The position numbers were made by a program, and so were the translations under genes. Of a stretch of 16,121 bases of DNA, positions 1 through 6,966 are shown one piece after another. Numbering within the stretch: the first letter of the stretch is position 1; the number at the start of each line of letters is the position of its first letter. This DNA is from Flavobacteriales bacterium (GTDB lineage Bacteria > Bacteroidota > Bacteroidia > Flavobacteriales > Parvicellaceae), in assembly GCA_014239715.1 (NCBI GenBank), contig JAAZYJ010000138.1, positions 1 through 16,121 of the forward strand, in the 5' to 3' direction. The notes under the pieces are model-generated. The model made no database searches, was not told the DNA's origin, and saw nothing but the letters and a program-made list of their open reading frames with translations.

Positions 1-1
1 C

Positions 2-412
2 GGTGAAGCTGTCGTAAGCCATAATGAAAACACGATCCGTTCAACACCTGTTCCCAGCTCCTCGAATATTCCATTGCTGGCTACGGATGTGGATGTTGTG
101 GGAATAGACGAGGCCCAGTTTTTTGATGAAGAATTACCTATGGTTTGCCGGCAGCTGGCGAATCGGGGTGTAAGAGTAATTATTGCCGGGTTAGACATGG
201 ACTTTAAAGGGGAGCCTTTTGGACCTATTCCGGCATTAATGGCTCAGGCAGAATTCGTGACCAAGGTTCACGCGATCTGTTTGCAATGTGGCAATCTAGC
301 CAGTCACTCTTTCAGAAAGTCTGAAAGCAATTCATTGGTTTTGCTTGGAGAAAAAGAGGAGTATGAGCCTTTATGTCGAACTTGTTTCAATTGGGCCAGT
401 AGTAAACGATGA
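2..412 (+). CDS. tdk: Thymidine kinase, 5'-truncated by the window edge
   Basis: Type II (TK1-like) thymidine kinase, which phosphorylates thymidine to dTMP in the cytosolic salvage pathway. The frame is open from base 2 to a TGA at 410-412, giving 136 residues. The N-terminal part with the P-loop lies before the window. Visible are the Walker B/catalytic motif DEAQFF (the Glu is the expected catalytic base), the segment [14 protein letters not shown] typical of the family, and two cysteine pairs, CLQC and CRTC, which form the structural zinc site near the lasso loop. A TTG at base 74 could be mistaken for a start, but the homologous reading frame continues upstream through residues such as HNENTIRS, so it is internal. 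The stop overlaps the ATG of the next gene (ATGA at 409-412), implying coupled translation. Full-length relatives are about 190-200 residues, so roughly 55-60 are missing. Confidence 0.95.
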   Translation, partial: GEAVVSHNENTIRSTPVPSSSNIPLLATDVDVVGIDEAQFFDEELPMVCRQLANRGVRVIIAGLDMDFKGEPFGPIPALMAQAEFVTKVHAICLQCGNLASHSFRKSESNSLVLLGEKEEYEPLCRTCFNWASSKR

Positions 413-2733
413 AGTTAGACTGTACATTTCGGGAAATTGCAGAAGTACTGGGGGCAACATCTTCTTGCACAGACATTATTAACACGTTATTTATCGACTC
501 CAGAAAACCATTGCGTGGAGAAGAAGTGCTGTTTATAGCTATAAGAGGGCCTAACAATGATGGTCACAAATACGTGGAATTACTATTGAATGAGGGGGTG
601 TCACATTTTTTGGTGAACGAAAATTTTGATACCACAGGTTTGTCGGCGAATTTTATTCGGGTTAGCGATACGTTTGATAGTTTGCAGTCTTTAGCAGGAT
701 GGCATCGAAGTCGATTCAGCTACCCCGTATTGGCAATAACCGGGAGTGCCGGTAAAACGTCTGTAAAAGAGTGGTTGTATCAGCTTTTAAAAGAGAATTA
801 CAACATTGTTCGTAGCCCAAAAAGTTACAATTCTCAGGTCGGGGTCCCTCTCTCTTTGTTTGAAATGACAGAGAATCATGACCTGGCCATAATAGAGGCG
901 GGGATTTCACATCCAACAGAAATGGTTCGATTAGAGCGAATGATCAAACCAACATACGGCGTGCTAACCAACATTGGGTCAAGTCATGCACATAATTTCG
1001 AATCTGATTTTGAGCACAATAAAGAGAAGTATGTTTTGTTCAAGGATGTGGAATGGATGATAGACGGTGCAAAAGACGAATTTGGCATTGAAGGTGTGAA
1101 TGTTCCGGAAGAATTTCAAATGACGGACAGAGCTTCTTTACAGAATGCAGCACTTTGCTGGGCTTTCCTAACGAGATTTGACGCTGGCAGGCTTCACTCA
1201 TATAAAACTGGTTTTGCAGATCTTGAAAAGCTGGCTCTTCGGCTTGAGGTGCAGCAGGGAATCAATAACAACATCATTGTTAATGACAGCTACAATTCTG
1301 ATTTGGGCGGGTTGGAAATTGCTTTGGATCTGGCAGCAAACCAGCCGAAGGGAAATCTGGTGCTGATCCTTTCGGATATTGAAACGGATAAAGCATCCAA
1401 ACCCGAGCTGTACAAAAAGGTGGCAAAAATCACAAAAGACTATAAGGTAAGTAAGGTCATAGGAATAGGGAAAGACATCGCCTTATTGCAAGATCACGTG
1501 CCCATACTTAAAGTTTTTCCATCAGTTGCTGACATAGATTCAACAACATTGAATGAGATATCTAATTCATGCATCTTGCTCAAAGGAGCCAGGAAATTCA
1601 GGTTTGAAGCACTTGGAACAATATTGCAGGAAAAACATCACGATACAGTACTAGAGATTAATTTAAAGGCACTTGAACACAATTTAAATGTTTTCAGATC
1701 GAAACTGAATGGCGCAAAGATCATGTGTATGGTGAAGGCTTTTGGCTATGGTGCAGGAGATTTGGAAATTGCCAAAATGATGGAGCAGCAGGGTGTTGAG
1801 GCGCTTGGCGTTGCATATGCGGATGAAGGAATCGCGCTTCGCATGGCAGGGATTAAATTGCCGATCATGGTAATGAATGCTGAACCTGCTGCATTTAATG
1901 GGATAATAGAAAATCGGTTGGAACCGGTGATCTACAACGAAAGAATTTTGGATGAGTTCATTCGTGAGCTAATAAATTATGGGCAAAGTGGCTATCCAAT
2001 ACATGTGGAGCTTGAAACAGGAATGAACAGACTCGGAGTTTTGTACAATGAGCTGCCTGACCTATGCTCACAAATTAGTGCCCAACCGGAGGTCAAGGTT
2101 GAATCGGTTTTTTCACATCTGGCTGTAAGTGAAAATCCCAGTGAAGATCGGTTTACCAGGAAACAATTGGAGAGGTTCCGGCAAGGAACCGAGCTGATCG
2201 AGCACATGCTTGGATACACTTTCGACAAGCACATTTGTAATTCCGCAGGAATACTCCGTTTTCCAGAGGGTCATATGGATATGGTCAGACTCGGGATAGG
2301 AGTTTATGGGATCGACCCGACAGAGAGTAAAAAATATGGACTAGAAAATGTGGGAAAGCTAAGAACTACTATCACACAGATAAGAAAGTTCATTGACACA
2401 GAAACAGTTGGCTATGGACGATCCGGAGCCGCGAATATGGGAGAAAGGATCGGTATTATTCCGATTGGCTATGCCGATGGCCTTAAAAGATCCCTTAGCA
2501 ATGGAGTTGGAAGTGTCTGGGTAAATGGAGAGCTTGCTCCTATTGTAGGAAAAGTATGTATGGACATGACTATGGTGAATTTGTCGGAAATCAGGTGCGA
2601 AGAAGGAGATGAGGTGGAGGTCTTTGGCCAGAACATTACCGTACAAGATCTTGCGAAGAAAATGGAAACGATTCCTTATGAGGTATTAACCTCGGTTTCT
2701 TCGAGGGTAAAACGGATGTATATAAAGGAATGA
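409..2733 (+). CDS. murF-alr: Bifunctional MurF ligase / alanine racemase
   Basis: A 774-residue fusion of UDP-MurNAc-tripeptide:D-Ala-D-Ala ligase (MurF, about residues 1-405) and PLP-dependent alanine racemase (about 412-774). It would both make D-alanine and add D-Ala-D-Ala to the cytoplasmic peptidoglycan precursor. The MurF half shows the ATP-binding loop GSAGKTS at residues 112-118, then [10 protein letters not shown] and DSYNSD, the Mur-ligase family motifs. The racemase half has the PLP lysine at K443 in [10 protein letters not shown] and the catalytic tyrosine at Y669 in VGYGR. Their spacing of 226 equals that between K39 and Y265 in the well-studied Geobacillus enzyme. The motifs IGYADG (685-691) and VCMDMTMV follow. 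Both active sites therefore look intact. This fusion is known in Bacteroidota. It overlaps tdk by 4 bases, and its stop lies 5 bases from the end of the convergent exporter gene. Confidence 0.95.
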   Translation: MKLDCTFREIAEVLGATSSCTDIINTLFIDSRKPLRGEEVLFIAIRGPNNDGHKYVELLLNEGVSHFLVNENFDTTGLSANFIRVSDTFDSLQSLAGWHRSRFSYPVLAITGSAGKTSVKEWLYQLLKENYNIVRSPKSYNSQVGVPLSLFEMTENHDLAIIEAGISHPTEMVRLERMIKPTYGVLTNIGSSHAHNFESDFEHNKEKYVLFKDVEWMIDGAKDEFGIEGVNVPEEFQMTDRASLQNAALCWAFLTRFDAGRLHSYKTGFADLEKLALRLEVQQGINNNIIVNDSYNSDLGGLEIALDLAANQPKGNLVLILSDIETDKASKPELYKKVAKITKDYKVSKVIGIGKDIALLQDHVPILKVFPSVADIDSTTLNEISNSCILLKGARKFRFEALGTILQEKHHDTVLEINLKALEHNLNVFRSKLNGAKIMCMVKAFGYGAGDLEIAKMMEQQGVEALGVAYADEGIALRMAGIKLPIMVMNAEPAAFNGIIENRLEPVIYNERILDEFIRELINYGQSGYPIHVELETGMNRLGVLYNELPDLCSQISAQPEVKVESVFSHLAVSENPSEDRFTRKQLERFRQGTELIEHMLGYTFDKHICNSAGILRFPEGHMDMVRLGIGVYGIDPTESKKYGLENVGKLRTTITQIRKFIDTETVGYGRSGAANMGERIGIIPIGYADGLKRSLSNGVGSVWVNGELAPIVGKVCMDMTMVNLSEIRCEEGDEVEVFGQNITVQDLAKKMETIPYEVLTSVSSRVKRMYIKE

Positions 2734-2738
2734 TCGGT

Positions 2739-3689
2739 CTATTCGTTTCGTAATTCAGACTTCCTCTTGCGTTTTTTGCGCTGACCTTTGAAGTAAGCAT
2801 TAAAGAAAACCGCACCGATTATTATTCCGGCGCCTACATAGAACACAGGAGACATTACTTCCGATTCTCGAAATATTACCAGAGCAATGACAATGGCATA
2901 AATTGGCTCCATGTTGACAGATAGGTTCATGGTAAAGGGGGTTATGAAGTTAATTAGCCAATTGCCCATGAAAAAAGCGAAAGCAGTACAAATAACCCCA
3001 AGGACAATAAGCATCACAAGAGCGTCTCCAGTTATTGAAAGTTCATTGTTGCTGAAGTTTCCTGTGAAAAAATAGAAAGCTCCAACAGCCAGACACCCTG
3101 AGGTAAGCTCGAAGAAAGTAATCTGTACAGAATCATTTGTCTTAACGAAATTGGCATTTATCACTGAAAAAAGTGCCGCTAGAAAAGCTGAGATCAATGC
3201 GCACATTATAGCCAGTGTATAGTTGAGATTCGGACTGTTGTCATGGTCACTTTGTTGCATAGCATCGTAGCCAATGATGGCAATTCCCACCACAACGATT
3301 GAGCCCATAAACAGCTCTTTCGGGTCAAATTTTTTCTTCATCAACCAGGGCTCCAAAAATGACGTGAACAATGCAGTTGTGGAGAAAAATATCAAACCGA
3401 AAGAAACATTCGAATAGTATATTGAAAGAAAAAAAGTGATCCAGTGAGCAGCAATTAACACCCCAGTTCCGGAGGTTTGCAATATAGTTTTGGGGGACAT
3501 GGTAATTTTCTTTCGAGACACAATGATGACCACCCCTATTGCAATAAAGCCGATTAACATTCTGTAGAAAACGATAGTATGAACCGGTACATTTTCCTGA
3601 TCTAAAAGCTTTCCCAACACTCCGGTAAATCCCCAAATGAAGATCACCAAGTGCATCAATAGATAATATTTTAGTTTTCCACCCAGCAT
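2739..3689 (-). CDS. EamA/DMT-superfamily inner-membrane transporter
   Basis: A 316-residue, very hydrophobic protein with about ten predicted membrane helices in two repeated halves, the architecture of EamA (DUF6) drug/metabolite transporters. Helix 1 begins at YYLLMHLVIFIWGFTGVLGKLL. The second half carries the family-typical segment NMEPIYAIVIALVIFRE (Glu-Pro in a helix, with a trailing Glu). The tail is strongly basic (KGQRKKRKRKS), consistent with a cytoplasmic C-terminus. Many relatives export amino acids or other small metabolites, but the substrate cannot be read from sequence. An Lrp-type regulator lies 90 bases upstream on the same strand, a common pairing for amino-acid exporters, so regulated amino-acid efflux is a reasonable inference only. 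The ATG at 3687-3689 is chosen because it directly precedes helix 1; no clear ribosome binding site is seen. Confidence 0.9.
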   Translation of the reverse strand: MLGGKLKYYLLMHLVIFIWGFTGVLGKLLDQENVPVHTIVFYRMLIGFIAIGVVIIVSRKKITMSPKTILQTSGTGVLIAAHWITFFLSIYYSNVSFGLIFFSTTALFTSFLEPWLMKKKFDPKELFMGSIVVVGIAIIGYDAMQQSDHDNSPNLNYTLAIMCALISAFLAALFSVINANFVKTNDSVQITFFELTSGCLAVGAFYFFTGNFSNNELSITGDALVMLIVLGVICTAFAFFMGNWLINFITPFTMNLSVNMEPIYAIVIALVIFRESEVMSPVFYVGAGIIIGAVFFNAYFKGQRKKRKRKSELRNE

Positions 3690-3779
3690 TTTGCCATGTG
3701 AAGGTGGGTAAAAAAAACTACCTGACGACTGATTCGTTGTAAATTAAAAATGAAAAGGGGCAATAGGATTAAATTGAGA

Positions 3780-4250
3780 CTATTTTTCGGCGTAAATAGG
3801 GAAGGAGCTAAAAGATTTGATCTCGCCGAGTACAACCATAGTTTGCATCTGGCCAATCTCTTCAATTTTGCTTAACCTGTCTCCGATCAGCTCTTCGAAG
3901 CTGGGAATGTCGGGTACCATTACACGCAGTAAATAGTCAAAGTTCCCTGTGATTTGAAGACATTCAACCACTTCATCGATCTCTTCAATTTTGTCTTTGA
4001 AGTTGCTCATGGCGTTGTCTTTCTGTCTTTCAAGTGAAACGTTGATCAATGCGGAAAACCCAAGGCCGATCTTCTGTGGATCCACTTTGGCGTGGTAACT
4101 TTGTATAATTCCGGATTTTTCTAGTTTTTTAACCCTCTCCAAGGTTGGAGCAGCACTCAACCCAACCTCTTGTGACAACTGGATGTTGGTAATTCTACCC
4201 TGCGTTTGCAGTGTTTTCATGATTTTTACATCAATCTTATCTATAGGCAT
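3780..4250 (-). CDS. Lrp/AsnC-family transcriptional regulator
   Basis: A 156-residue protein of the usual family length. Residues about 4-60 form the AsnC-type winged helix-turn-helix (DKIDVKIMKTLQTQGRITN, then a recognition helix around LSAAPTLERVKKLEKSGII). Residues about 68-145 form the RAM/effector-binding domain (SALINVSLERQ, then LQITGNFDYLLRVMVPD, where the Gly between the two strands is characteristic). Such proteins bind amino acids and usually form octamers to control amino-acid metabolism or export genes. A consensus Bacteroidota promoter lies 35-65 bases upstream. Its neighbours on the same strand are a cyclase-family hydrolase upstream and an EamA exporter downstream, which are candidate targets. 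The effector is unknown. Confidence 0.95.
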   Translation of the reverse strand: MPIDKIDVKIMKTLQTQGRITNIQLSQEVGLSAAPTLERVKKLEKSGIIQSYHAKVDPQKIGLGFSALINVSLERQKDNAMSNFKDKIEEIDEVVECLQITGNFDYLLRVMVPDIPSFEELIGDRLSKIEEIGQMQTMVVLGEIKSFSSFPIYAEK

Positions 4251-4284
4251 AATCTGGCGTTGTAAGCGGTATGGTTCCCTCGTC

Positions 4285-4315
4285 CAAAACTAGGTATTTC
4301 TCCTTTAGAATCAAA
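4285..4315 (-). promoter_or_regulatory. Bacteroidota-type promoter of the Lrp/AsnC gene
   Basis: On the minus strand TTTG (4315-4312) is followed by exactly 19 bases and then TAGTTTTG (4292-4285), a full match to the Bacteroidota housekeeping promoter form TTTG-N19-TAnnTTTG. Transcription should begin a few bases past 4285, giving a leader of about 30 bases before the ATG at 4250. This is the best promoter match I found in the window. It indicates that the regulator gene has its own promoter rather than relying on read-through from the cyclase gene. Confidence 0.7.
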
Positions 4316-4360
4316 CGAACAAGTAATGTACGAATTATAAATGGTTAAATAAAAAGAAAT

Positions 4361-5128
4361 TTAATTAAGTTCATAAAGCACCGGCCTGCTTGGTGCAGCA
4401 TCATTTTCAAACGATGAAACTTGCAATTCTAATAGATATGCTCCGTCCATAATATTATCCGGCACGAAAATCAGCTCTGTAATTGTTGTGTCTAAAACAG
4501 GGCTTTCAGGATAATGCCAAAACGCTTTATGCGCAAGCATTTTCCCCCCATCCTTTTCACGGTCAACCGAGGGCAGATCGATCAGTAAATGTTTGATCCC
4601 CGCCTGGCGTATTGCCTCTGCTGCAGAATGGCATAAATAGGGGGGGTTGGTATTTGAATATCTCAAACGACATTTATCGCTGGAATTTGGCGCGGTTCTG
4701 ATTATCAGAGCTTCCGGTTTTTTCATTAGAACCTCTTCAAGCTGGTTGGATACAATGATCCTATCCCCAACAGCTCTCCACTCCTCTTCATCACCCCATG
4801 ACTCGGGCTCAATCGTAATTAATTCAGCCATGAAAAAATGTGTTTTGAACGCTTTATTGACAGAGTAAACTTCATCAGAAATATGCCCAACGCACTCGGT
4901 ATGTGTCCCGTGTCCATGAGGGTTGAAATAGACATCTCTGAAATTGACGTGGCCCCCTTCGGCAACGCTACCCAGAAAGTGCTCATTGCGCACGGGCTCG
5001 ATCCGCAGATCATCGACATACCATGCGTTGACAGTATCGTTCCCGGCTTTCATTGGGATTGAAATGTCCAATGGCCTTTTGAAGTCAACGGACAAGCTTT
5101 TTCCTTGATTTTTGAATTCTACGATCAC
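4361..5128 (-). CDS. Cyclase-family metal-dependent hydrolase (kynurenine formamidase-like fold)
   Basis: A 255-residue protein of the cyclase family (PF04199), whose members include bacterial kynurenine formamidase and isatin hydrolase and bind divalent metal. The diagnostic region is at residues 71-82, HGHGTHTECVGH. The usual motif is HxGTHxDxPxH. Here a histidine lies three residues before the GTH glycine (H71) as well as one before it (H73), the Asp is replaced by E78, the Pro by V80, and the last His is retained at H82. A second conserved-looking patch is LIIRTAPN near residue 140. The motif change argues against naming it kynB. The start is GTG (5126-5128): the frame is closed by a TGA at 5153-5155 and no ATG lies between. 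A weak -7-like TATATTCG sits 5 bases upstream. The substrate is unknown. Confidence 0.85.
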   Translation of the reverse strand: MIVEFKNQGKSLSVDFKRPLDISIPMKAGNDTVNAWYVDDLRIEPVRNEHFLGSVAEGGHVNFRDVYFNPHGHGTHTECVGHISDEVYSVNKAFKTHFFMAELITIEPESWGDEEEWRAVGDRIIVSNQLEEVLMKKPEALIIRTAPNSSDKCRLRYSNTNPPYLCHSAAEAIRQAGIKHLLIDLPSVDREKDGGKMLAHKAFWHYPESPVLDTTITELIFVPDNIMDGAYLLELQVSSFENDAAPSRPVLYELN

Positions 5129-5198
5129 AGATTCGAATATAGCTAAAATCGGTCACAGTGGCCCACCTGAATTTACATGTTGAAAAAGGATGATCCCT

Positions 5199-6320
5199 CT
5201 AGATCAAGAACATGTCCGAAATCACTGCGTCGGCTATGAAAACACCCTGCTTGGCCAATGTCAGGTGCGATCCTGTATCGGTCAACATTCCCTTGTTGAT
5301 CCATAAGTCGGCATTGACCTTGAATTCTTCATATAGCGACCCGCCAATATCTCGCAGCTCCATCTTGGATACTCCCCATTTTGTTCTAAGTCTGGTTAGA
5401 AGAAGCTCATTGAACTGATCTTTCGAAGATAGGCTCTCTTGTTTTGAGAAAGGTTTTTCGGTTTCAAGTGCCTTGATGTATCCGGGATTATTGGCAAGGT
5501 TCCAGGAACGAATATTTCCCTTAAAGGAATGGGCTGAGGGCCCGATTCCAAGATATGGTTTCTGAAACCAGTAAGCCGAATTATGCTGTGAAAAAAAACC
5601 GGGTTTTCCGAAATTCGAGATCTCGTAATGCTCAAAACCATGCTCCTCGAGCATAATTTTCATCTGAGTGAATTGCTCTAGCATTACTTCGTCCCCGGGT
5701 AAGGTAATCCTCTCTGATTTTTGCCAATTATCAAAGACAGTTTTCTTCTCAATGGTAAGGCAATAAGCACTGATATGTTGAATGTTAAGGTCGAGGGCTA
5801 CCTGTAGGTTGTTTTCCCAGGCTGCTGAGTTCAGATTCGGGATCCCGTATATGAGATCAATGGAAATGTTGCTGAAACCTGCTTTTTGAGACCGATCAAC
5901 GCATTGACTTGCTTCCAATGCTGAGTGAGCTCGATTCATTAGCTCCAGATCTTCTTGCCGGAACGATTGGATACCAATACTTAGCCTGTTTATCCCAGCA
6001 CTTTCCAAGGATACCAGCTTTTCCATTGAAAGGTCATCAGGGTTGGCTTCCAAGGTAATTTCGGCAGACGAACTTATGGTATGGTGCTTACTAATTTTAT
6101 CCAATATTTGATCGACCTCAAATTGCTCAAGTAGGCTGGGTGTTCCCCCGCCAAAGTAGATGGTTTCAATTGGAGCTGATAGAAAGTCAGCTCGCAACTC
6201 AATTTCTTTCAGCATCGCTGCAATGAGCTCAGATTTGCTGCGCAATAAAGTGGAAAAATGAAAATCACAGTAGTGACACGCTTTTTTACAGAAAGGGATA
6301 TGCAGGTATATGCCGCTCAA
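5199..6320 (-). CDS. hemW: HemW-like radical SAM protein (heme chaperone)
   Basis: A 373-residue radical SAM protein of the HemN/HemW group. The [4Fe-4S] motif CxxxCxxC is at C11, C15 and C18, followed by Asp-Phe. The absence of a fourth cysteine after the motif separates HemW from true coproporphyrinogen dehydrogenase HemN. The length (about 375) and the motifs IYFGGGTPSLL, ITLEANPDDL and LSIGIQSF also fit HemW. HemW proteins bind heme and S-adenosylmethionine and are thought to insert heme into targets; many were misannotated as coproporphyrinogen oxidases. The start is TTG (6318-6320): the Cys motif is only 10 residues in, no ATG or GTG occurs upstream, and the frame is closed by TAG at 6333-6335. 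A TAGCTTTG box lies 7 bases before the TTG. It is divergent from the ECF sigma gene, with 76 bases between them. Confidence 0.92.
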   Translation of the reverse strand: MSGIYLHIPFCKKACHYCDFHFSTLLRSKSELIAAMLKEIELRADFLSAPIETIYFGGGTPSLLEQFEVDQILDKISKHHTISSSAEITLEANPDDLSMEKLVSLESAGINRLSIGIQSFRQEDLELMNRAHSALEASQCVDRSQKAGFSNISIDLIYGIPNLNSAAWENNLQVALDLNIQHISAYCLTIEKKTVFDNWQKSERITLPGDEVMLEQFTQMKIMLEEHGFEHYEISNFGKPGFFSQHNSAYWFQKPYLGIGPSAHSFKGNIRSWNLANNPGYIKALETEKPFSKQESLSSKDQFNELLLTRLRTKWGVSKMELRDIGGSLYEEFKVNADLWINKGMLTDTGSHLTLAKQGVFIADAVISDMFLI

Positions 6321-6325
6321 AACAG

Positions 6326-6346
6326 TACAAAGCTAAGTACTTTGTA
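6326..6346. repeat. Perfect 7+7 bp inverted repeat over the hemW promoter
   Basis: TACAAAG (6326-6332) and CTTTGTA (6340-6346) are perfect reverse complements separated by CTAAGTA. The dyad overlaps the -7 box of hemW and lies in the 76-base gap shared with the divergent ECF sigma factor gene. Size and spacing suit a dimeric repressor or activator site. No regulator can be assigned from sequence. Confidence 0.45.
6328..6335 (-). promoter_or_regulatory. -7 promoter element of hemW (possible leaderless start)
   Basis: On the minus strand TAGCTTTG matches the Bacteroidota -7 consensus TAnnTTTG and ends 7 bases before the TTG start of hemW, so transcription would begin at or next to the start codon. 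No TTTG is found 19-20 bases upstream, so the -33 element is missing or degenerate. Confidence 0.4.
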
Positions 6347-6396
6347 TCTTTTTCCTTTGTATTTCATTATGACCTTAAATTACCATTCCATAAACA

Positions 6397-6966
6397 ATGA
6401 ATGTAAACACAAATTACCATAAGACCAGCGAACAGATCGACCGTGAGCGGAAAGAGCTTCTTCGAGCAAAAGAAGATAGAAAGTTCTTTGAACCGGTCTA
6501 CAATAGGTACCATCATCAGATCATGAAATTTGTTTACCAGCGTACCGCAGATTCTGAATTGGCGGCAGATATTACGCAGGAGATCTTTCTGAAAGCAATG
6601 CTTAAGCTTAACCAATTTGAATTCCGGGGCTTGCCTTTTTCAGCATGGTTATTCCGGGTGGCGATCAATGAACTGAACCAGTATTTCAGAAAAAACGCGA
6701 AGAGACGGGCCATAAGCATTGACGATTCTACCATTCAATTAATGTCAGATGAGCTGGAAGATACAGGCGATCTAGAGGATAGAAAAAGAAAATTACCAAT
6801 AGCCCTGAAGGAATTAAGTGCTTCGGATTTTCAATACATTGAAATGCGGTTCATGGAAAACAGGCCATTCAAAGAAATTGCAGATATACTGGAAATTACT
6901 GAAAACAATGCCAAGGTAAAGACCTATAGAATAGTTAAGAAATTACAAAATCTAATGAAGTCATGA
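6397..6966 (+). CDS. ECF-type RNA polymerase sigma factor (sigma-70 family)
   Basis: A 189-residue sigma factor with regions 2 and 4 only. Region 2 spans about residues 28-105 and includes YNRYHHQIMKFVYQ, the core-binding acidic segment AADITQEIFLKAM, and a FSAWLFRVAINELNQYFRK helix. Region 4 spans about residues 132-188, with the helix-turn-helix around RPFKEIADILEITENNAKVK for -35 recognition. The first 25 residues form a charged extension. The ATG at 6397 is the first in-frame start. Its TGA (6964-6966) overlaps the ATG (6963) of the next gene, so the two are translationally coupled. Such coupling is typical of an ECF factor and the membrane protein that controls it. The target regulon is unknown, and the shared upstream region shows no good housekeeping promoter. 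Confidence 0.93.
   Translation: MNVNTNYHKTSEQIDRERKELLRAKEDRKFFEPVYNRYHHQIMKFVYQRTADSELAADITQEIFLKAMLKLNQFEFRGLPFSAWLFRVAINELNQYFRKNAKRRAISIDDSTIQLMSDELEDTGDLEDRKRKLPIALKELSASDFQYIEMRFMENRPFKEIADILEITENNAKVKTYRIVKKLQNLMKS

Noticed and set aside
3702..3723. AGGTGG / CTACCT hairpin with an A-rich loop before the EamA gene
   Set aside because: Six pairs including a G-T wobble with a 10-base loop; too weak to call an attenuator or terminator.
3671..3865. Small open frame of 64 residues on the minus strand
   Set aside because: It overlaps the ends of both the Lrp and EamA genes in another frame and has no family-like motif; most likely chance.
6364..6371. TCATTATG 19 bases after a TTTG as the ECF sigma promoter
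   Set aside because: Two of the six fixed -7 positions mismatch; the gene may instead use its own ECF-type promoter, which I cannot define.
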